Positions 7,269-10,851 of a stretch of 10,851 nt of DNA are shown in pieces; position 1 is the stretch's first letter, and each line of letters opens with the position of its first letter. Origin of the DNA: Acidimicrobiales bacterium. GTDB taxonomy: Bacteria; Actinomycetota; Acidimicrobiia; Acidimicrobiales; Bog-793. The notes beneath the pieces are model-generated. The model ran no database searches. It was not told the DNA's origin and was given only the letters and a program-made list of their open reading frames with translations. The DNA is taken from positions 1 to 10,851 of the forward strand of contig JASHRK010000355.1 in NCBI GenBank assembly GCA_030037405.1, written 5' to 3'. A program made the position numbers and the translations under genes.

Positions 7269-7861
7269 ACACCGCGAGGGTCCCCAGACCCGCCGGCACT
7301 CCACGAAGTCAAGCCACTATGAACGTCACCCTTGTGGCAGACAAGACCAAGCAATGTCACGGGCGGCTGGGCGCGGTCAGCCGTTGGTGCCGTAGGAACG
7401 TCAAGAGTGGGATCGACGGGCACGCGCCCGTACGGAGCCATCGCCCGAGCACCGAATACCACGAGGTTCTCCGTGCCCGGTAAAGCGGCCGACGGGACGG
7501 CGGCGGCGGTGTAGCCAGCCCGCAGGATATCGCCAAGCGCCTGGCAGGGTCGGTGGTCGTCGGCCACCAAGTCGGCAGGGTCGATGTCCCACGTTCGTGC
7601 GGTGTCGAAGGAGACGAGGGCTATCTCTCCCTCCTCGAATACGAACTCGGCGGCCCAGGTACGAGCTGCAACGCTTCGCAGACCAGCTTCGTCGCGGATT
7701 CCGTGCCACCGGAGGCACTCCGCCCACGGACCGTAGGGATGGAGAGACCAATACTGGGTTGGGCCCGACCCGGCGCGGTGCCATCGCCCTGGGCTTCGGT
7801 TGTCGCTCGCCCACAACGGCGTGTCGTAGTCCGCCCAACGATAGGCAACTATCTCCCGCAA
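7265..7861 (-). CDS. RES-domain toxin of an RES/Xre toxin-antitoxin pair
   Basis: RES-family toxins act on NAD+: MbcT is an NAD+ phosphorylase and ParT ADP-ribosylates a target. This 198-residue protein spans the whole domain. Visible conserved positions are Arg8 (AYRW), Arg26 in GRWH, Tyr37 in PTQYWSLHPYGPWAE, Glu48 at the end of that motif, and Ser124 in AAVPSAALPGTENLVVFG. The DPTLDVPTAP segment toward the C-terminus is also typical. All expected catalytic residues seem present, so it looks active. The start is a TTG at 7861, with an in-frame upstream stop (the antitoxin TGA) only nine bases before it. AGG lies directly against the start, leaving no proper ribosome site, so translation probably depends on coupling to the antitoxin. 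Codons such as ATA, GTT, TAT and CGT near the start differ from the strongly GC-ending neighbours, suggesting acquisition. Confidence 0.88.
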   Translation of the reverse strand: MREIVAYRWADYDTPLWASDNRSPGRWHRAGSGPTQYWSLHPYGPWAECLRWHGIRDEAGLRSVAARTWAAEFVFEEGEIALVSFDTARTWDIDPADLVADDHRPCQALGDILRAGYTAAAVPSAALPGTENLVVFGARAMAPYGRVPVDPTLDVPTAPTADRAQPPVTLLGLVCHKGDVHSGLTSWSAGGSGDPRGV

Positions 7862-7870
7862 CCTGGTGGC

Positions 7871-8557
7871 TCAGCTGGCGACCATCGCCCGCGTGGTGGC
7901 GGCGAGTCTCGGGAGCTCGGCATAGGCGCCTGGCTCACCCAGCAGGTCCGCAGGCTTACGATCCCCGAGCAAAGGGTGGGGTCGTTGGAGCCATCGCATC
8001 ACGCCAACCGGGGTCATCGACCATCGCAACTGGTCGACGACTCTGGCCAACGTACGCAGGCGCATCTCGTCGTCCCCGGTCGGCGCCGCGGGTTCCCTGT
8101 CGGACAGCCAGCGTTGGAAGGTGCGGGTGCCGACTCCAAGGACCTCCGCCAACTCCTGCTGTGGAACGTCCGTGATCGATAGAAGCCATCGAGCGACTTC
8201 CTTGGCGGGTCGATCAGCCGCCACGTTTCGCTCGTCGAGCAGATCCCGGAGCGCCTGACGCGTTCGCTCGAGCGGGATGCGCAGCTCACGTCGCTGCTTG
8301 GCTGCGTCCCCCAGCCAGCCGACGTTGGCGCACGCCGCCGTTCCCGTCAGCAGCGCCTCCACCAGGTACGGGTCGGCACCCTCGAAGTCCTCTGGTGACA
8401 AGGCCCCGACTCTGCTGACCAGTTCCCGCACGACCGCGAGAACATCGTCCGAGGCAGTATCCGAGGTCGACAGCTCTACCGTCGCCCGGTCAAGGGCTGC
8501 GAACAGGTCGGTCGCAGTTGACCAGAAGGAGGTGCTCGCCCTCGTTGGCGTAGTCAT
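7871..8557 (-). CDS. Xre/MbcA/ParS-type antitoxin with DUF2384 C-terminal domain
   Basis: Antitoxin partner of the downstream RES toxin, expected to block the toxin active site and repress its own promoter. From ATG 8557 it has 228 residues. GTG 8578 is an in-frame alternative adding seven residues; GGAGG lies 14 bases before the ATG, while no site precedes the GTG. A helix-turn-helix occupies about 131-153 (QELAEVLGVGTRTFQRWLSD). The DUF2384 toxin-binding domain follows, about 179-222 (SMTPVGVMRWLQRPHPLLGD, then KPADLLGEPGAY). The first 120 residues are an Ala/Leu/Asp/Glu-rich helical extension that makes the protein roughly twice as long as compact antitoxins such as MbcA. Its function is unknown, perhaps dimerisation. 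Antitoxin-first order and the nine-base gap to the toxin are typical of the family. Direct CAGCG repeats upstream may be its operator. Confidence 0.87.
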   Translation of the reverse strand: MTTPTRASTSFWSTATDLFAALDRATVELSTSDTASDDVLAVVRELVSRVGALSPEDFEGADPYLVEALLTGTAACANVGWLGDAAKQRRELRIPLERTRQALRDLLDERNVAADRPAKEVARWLLSITDVPQQELAEVLGVGTRTFQRWLSDREPAAPTGDDEMRLRTLARVVDQLRWSMTPVGVMRWLQRPHPLLGDRKPADLLGEPGAYAELPRLAATTRAMVAS

Positions 8558-8578
8558 GTCGTTGGTTAGCGCCTCCAC

Positions 8579-8678
8579 GACGCCAGCGTATCAGCGTTCT
8601 CCAGCGGGTTTCGTGGGGATCCTGCGAGCTCGCCCTGCCGCGCCACCCTCGCGAGGAGGCCGGCCTCAGGCGCCGGCC
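8579..8678 (-). promoter_or_regulatory. Upstream region of the toxin-antitoxin operon with spaced CAGCG repeats
   Basis: This 100-base gap between the amidohydrolase stop and the antitoxin must hold the module's promoter. On the plus strand CAGCG occurs at 8584-8588, 8592-8596 and 8602-8606, and two of these are AGCGT separated by ATC. Starts 8 and 10 bases apart fit adjacent contacts for a helix-turn-helix repressor. The minus strand also reads GATACGCT just before the GTG codon, a weak -10 candidate. Operator function is inferred only from position and the partner's DNA-binding domain. Confidence 0.35.
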
Positions 8679-8690
8679 TCAGGCGCCGGC
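8656..8690. repeat. 13-bp tandem duplication spanning the amidohydrolase stop, with palindrome
   Basis: GCCGGCCTCAGGC occurs at 8659-8671 and again at 8672-8684, followed by a partial third copy. One copy contains the amidohydrolase stop codon. The perfect 12-bp palindrome GAGGCCGGCCTC sits at 8656-8667. Together these can form GC-rich hairpins just after the stop and may act as the gene's terminator. Confidence 0.7.
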
Positions 8691-10418
8691 CGCCTCGTAG
8701 ACGACGTCGCCTCCAACCATCGTGAGGGCGGTGCGGGCGGCCGGGAGCCCTCCGTCCGCCTCGTCGACGGCGAAGATGTCGCGGTCGAGCAGCACGAGGT
8801 CCGCCGCCTTGCCGACCTCGAGCGAGCCACAGACCTCCTCTAGGTGGTTCACCCAGGCAGAGCCCATGGTGAAGGCTGTCAGAGCCTCCTCGAGCGAGAT
8901 CCGCTCCTCGGGACGGAACGGCTCGCCGCTGCCGACACCGGGGAGGAAGCCCTCACCCCCCACCTCCGAGGGAGGCGTCCGGTTGACGGCGACATGCAGC
9001 TCGGCGAGGGGGTTCGGGGTCGAGACGGGCCAGTCGCTCCCGAAGGCAAGGGGCACGCCCCGCCCGAGAAGGCTCCCGATCGGGTACTGCCAGGAGGAGC
9101 GCTCCTCGCCCAGGAAGGGGACGGTCAGCTCCACCATCTGCGCCTCCTCGTAGGCCCAGAGGGGCTGGAAGTTGGCGGTGACGCCGAGCGGCTTGAAGCG
9201 ATCGAGGTCGGAGGGGTGCACGACCTGAAGGTGGGCGATGTGGTGGCGGTTCGCCCTCCCCTCTGCCCCGTTGGCCGCCCGGGCGGTCTCGAAGGCGTCG
9301 AGCGCCTCACGTACCGCCCTGTCCCCGATTGCGTGCACGTGGACCTGGAACCCCTCGGCGTCAAGACGCGAGACGTGGCTCTTCAGCGACTCCGGATCGA
9401 CGAAGGAGAGGCCACAGTTGCCGGTCTCGTGGCCGTGCACGTCCAGGTAGGGGGTGAGCATGGCGGCGGTGAAGGTCTCGCAGACGCCGTCTTGCATGAT
9501 CTTCACGCTCGTCGCCGAGAGACGATCAGATCCGACGGCGAGCGCCCGCTCGCGCGCCTCGAGCATCCTGTCGACCTGGTCCTCGCCCCGCTCGCGCTCC
9601 CACCACAACGCTGCTCTCACCCGGGCGGTCAGGCGGCCGGTGCCGGCCAGCGCGATATAAGCCTCGAAAGCGCCCCTTTCGCCACCTTCGAGTGGCACCC
9701 AGGCGTCCTGCCAGGCGGTGATGCCGAGCGAGTGCAGGTAGGCCTGCGCCTCGAGGATCCCCTCTTCGTAGTCCGAGACCGCCAGCTCGGGGAGCACCCG
9801 CTCGACGAGAGTCATGGCACCGTCGTGGAGAGCGCCGGTGGGCCGCCCCCGCTCGTCGCGTTCGATCCTCCCGTCCTCAGGATCCGGCGTACCGGCGTCG
9901 ATGCCCGCCAGCTCGAGAGCCCGCGAGCTCACCCAGGCGCTGTGATGGTCACGGTTCGGCAGGTAGACGGGGCGCCTCCCGACCGCCTCGTCGAGATCGG
10001 CGGCGAGCGGCAGCCCGCGGGGGAAGGCGGACATGGACCAGCCGCCCCCGCGGATCCACTCCTCGGAAGGGTGCGCCGCCGCGTAGGAGGAGACGGCGGC
10101 AAGAGACTCGCTCCTCGTGACGAACGGGGTGAGGTCGCAGCGAACCCTCTCCACCCCCGCCATGGGCGGATGGATGTGGGAGTCGACGAACCCAGGGACG
10201 GCAAGGCGGCCCCTGGCGTCGACGACGGCGGTACGCGGGCCGCACGCCTCGCGGACCTCCTCCTCGCTCCCGAGGGCGACTATCTTGCCGCCCCGGATGG
10301 CGATGCCCGCCTCGATCGGCCCGGACGCGGCCCGCGTCCCCGCCCCGCCCGTCCAGACGCGCCCCCCGAGCACGGCGACGTCGGCCGGACCGTCGCCACC
10401 GGTTCGCCCGGCGCTCAT
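8679..10418 (-). CDS. YtcJ-like amidohydrolase (amidohydrolase_3 family)
   Basis: Metal-dependent hydrolase of the amidohydrolase superfamily, 579 residues, close to the family's usual length. A small N-terminal beta domain (ADVAVLGGRVWTG, GKIVALG) leads into the TIM barrel. Metal-site motifs are in order: HIH at 81-83 in VPGFVDSHIHPPM, Lys306 in SVKIMQDG, His362 in HVHAIGDRAVREALDAFE, His396 in HHIAHLQ, and Asp462 in FGSDWPVSTPNPL. The PNRDHHSAWVSSRAL segment is also characteristic. The C-terminal beta part reads GKAADLVLLDRDIF. There is no signal peptide, so it is likely cytoplasmic. The true substrate of YtcJ-like enzymes (N-acyl, carbamoyl or formyl compounds) cannot be read from the sequence. 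The ATG overlaps the DUF2277 stop as ATGA, with AAGG seven bases upstream, indicating translational coupling. The gene ends in a short tandem duplication. Confidence 0.93.
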   Translation of the reverse strand: MSAGRTGGDGPADVAVLGGRVWTGGAGTRAASGPIEAGIAIRGGKIVALGSEEEVREACGPRTAVVDARGRLAVPGFVDSHIHPPMAGVERVRCDLTPFVTRSESLAAVSSYAAAHPSEEWIRGGGWSMSAFPRGLPLAADLDEAVGRRPVYLPNRDHHSAWVSSRALELAGIDAGTPDPEDGRIERDERGRPTGALHDGAMTLVERVLPELAVSDYEEGILEAQAYLHSLGITAWQDAWVPLEGGERGAFEAYIALAGTGRLTARVRAALWWERERGEDQVDRMLEARERALAVGSDRLSATSVKIMQDGVCETFTAAMLTPYLDVHGHETGNCGLSFVDPESLKSHVSRLDAEGFQVHVHAIGDRAVREALDAFETARAANGAEGRANRHHIAHLQVVHPSDLDRFKPLGVTANFQPLWAYEEAQMVELTVPFLGEERSSWQYPIGSLLGRGVPLAFGSDWPVSTPNPLAELHVAVNRTPPSEVGGEGFLPGVGSGEPFRPEERISLEEALTAFTMGSAWVNHLEEVCGSLEVGKAADLVLLDRDIFAVDEADGGLPAARTALTMVGGDVVYEAAGA

Positions 10419-10681
10419 GCCGGCACCTTCGAAGCGGCCGACAGCCGGCGAAGAGGCGGCAGCGTCGGGGGCGGCTGGCGCCTCGCGGGCAGCTCCCGGA
10501 GGAGCTCAGCCGTCGCAGCCCCCACGAGGGCGACAGCGCGCTCGAAGGGATCCTTCGTCTGCTCGCTGAGGGTCTGCACACCGCTCACCTTGCGGACGTA
10601 CTGGCGGGCGGCAGCCTCGATCTCCTCGGGCGTCGCCGCCGGTTCCAGCCCCCGCAGCGTCGTGATGTTCCGGCACATCAT
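10415..10681 (-). CDS. DUF2277 family protein
   Basis: Small protein of the DUF2277 family, whose function is not known. The family's opening MCRNI is present, followed by TTLRGLEPAATPEEIEAAARQYVRKVSG and FERAVALVGAATAELLREL. Two adjacent ATG codons (10681 and 10678) are possible. The first lies six bases after GGGGAG, while the second matches the family N-terminus exactly, giving 88 or 87 residues. The N-terminal Cys-Arg-Asn is a striking conserved feature but its role is unexplained. Beyond residue 70 the tail is Pro/Arg-rich. The TGA overlaps the ATG of the amidohydrolase, so the two are read from one transcript with coupled translation. The start is preceded by the 17-bp repeat array, whose last copy supplies its ribosome site. 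Confidence 0.9.
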   Translation of the reverse strand: MMCRNITTLRGLEPAATPEEIEAAARQYVRKVSGVQTLSEQTKDPFERAVALVGAATAELLRELPARRQPPPTLPPLRRLSAASKVPA

Positions 10682-10749
10682 GCACCTCTCCCCGTCATCG
10701 AACTCTCCCCGTCATCCGGTTCCGCCCGTCGTCCGGCTCTCCCCGTCAT
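10678..10749 (-). other. Possible upstream ORF (23 codons) inside the 17-bp repeat array
   Basis: The ATG of the second repeat unit, preceded by GGGGAG with a six-base spacer, opens a frame of 23 codons. It starts MTGRAG and ends SMTGRGA. Its TGA overlaps the first ATG of the DUF2277 gene. Whether it is translated is unknown. It may be only a by-product of repeat expansion, but the geometry is that of a coupled leader ORF. Confidence 0.35.
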
Positions 10750-10770
10750 CCGGCTCTCCCCGTCATCCGG
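10686..10770 (-). repeat. Five-copy 17-bp tandem repeat carrying ribosome sites and ATGs, upstream of DUF2277
   Basis: Five contiguous 17-base units fill 10686-10770. On the minus strand the consensus is CCGGATGACGGGGAGAG. Units at 10754-10770, 10737-10753 and 10703-10719 are identical; 10720-10736 is diverged (ATG changed to ACG), and 10686-10702 begins TTCG. In the four conserved units GGGGAG is followed by a six-base spacer. An ATG comes next after three of them, including the DUF2277 start, and ACG after the fourth. The last unit gives DUF2277 its Shine-Dalgarno sequence. Confidence 0.95.
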
Positions 10771-10777
10771 CTCGGCA

Positions 10778-10851
10778 TCAGGCGGCCCTCCTCTCTGCCG
10801 CGAGGGCGGCGGCGACCTGGTCGGCAACGGCCAAGGCGACGAGCCTCTTCT
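10778..10851 (-). CDS. C-terminal end of an unidentified gene (5' part outside window)
   Basis: A minus-strand frame runs in from the window edge and ends at TGA (10778-10780), giving only 23 residues (KRLVALAVADQV, then an Ala/Glu/Arg-rich helix-like end). All three minus frames are open here. This one has G or C in nearly every third position and a plausible Ala/Leu-rich helix, so it is the likely coding frame. The stop overlaps an ATG as TGATG, which opens the first mini-ORF of the repeat array. The product cannot be identified. Confidence 0.5.
   Translation of the reverse strand, partial: KRLVALAVADQVAAALAAERRAA

Noticed and set aside
7265..8578. The minus-strand pair as an insertion sequence or phage fragment
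   Set aside because: No transposase, terminal inverted repeats or target duplications are visible. The two proteins are explained fully as a toxin-antitoxin pair.
10686..10770. CRISPR array or phage attachment site for the 17-bp repeats
   Set aside because: The units are directly adjacent without spacers, shorter than CRISPR repeats, and no cas gene, integrase or tRNA is present.

Overview
The window is very GC-rich, with coding regions dominated by G/C-ending codons. Its gene content (a proline/arginine-flanked, membrane-anchored HtrA protease, a lipoprotein-like penicillin-binding protein with a MecA-type N-domain, a DUF2277 protein, an RES/Xre toxin-antitoxin pair) fits a high-GC actinobacterium. 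A deep-branching lineage such as Acidimicrobiia is possible, but no rRNA or other marker gene is present to place it. It reads as ordinary chromosome with one small accessory insertion.

Layout. Bases 1-1200 (+) are the 3' part of an HtrA-like serine protease whose start lies before the window. A strong hairpin (1211-1257) separates it from a class B penicillin-binding protein (1330-3252, +). Converging on that gene is a minus-strand pair: a YihY/BrkB membrane protein (5236-4292) followed 15 bases later by an M48 zinc metalloprotease (4276-3260). Divergent from BrkB, a malonyl-CoA synthetase-like AMP-ligase (5280-6806, +) is followed by a well-expressed-looking 130-residue protein of unknown function (6876-7268, +). 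Next comes a minus-strand toxin-antitoxin module: an Xre/DUF2384 antitoxin (8557-7871) upstream of an RES-domain toxin (7861-7265). The last block, also minus, is the C-terminal tip of an unknown gene (10851-10778), a 17-bp repeat array (10686-10770), a DUF2277 protein (10681-10415) and a YtcJ-like amidohydrolase (10418-8679). The last two are joined by an ATGA overlap.

How they work together. The protease, PBP, M48 protease and BrkB protein are all envelope or protein-quality functions and may form a loose cell-surface neighbourhood, but only BrkB-M48 and DUF2277-amidohydrolase have operon-like spacing. The RES/Xre pair is self-contained and looks acquired.

The most unusual signal is not a gene. 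Short tandem duplications of 12-18 bp sit at gene boundaries: 16 bp and 12 bp at the PBP start, 18 bp at the ligase start, 13 bp across the amidohydrolase stop, and 17 bp x5 before DUF2277. The 17-bp array is the most striking. On the minus strand most units carry a Shine-Dalgarno sequence and an ATG at constant spacing, giving a ladder of overlapping mini-ORFs that ends exactly on the DUF2277 start codon.
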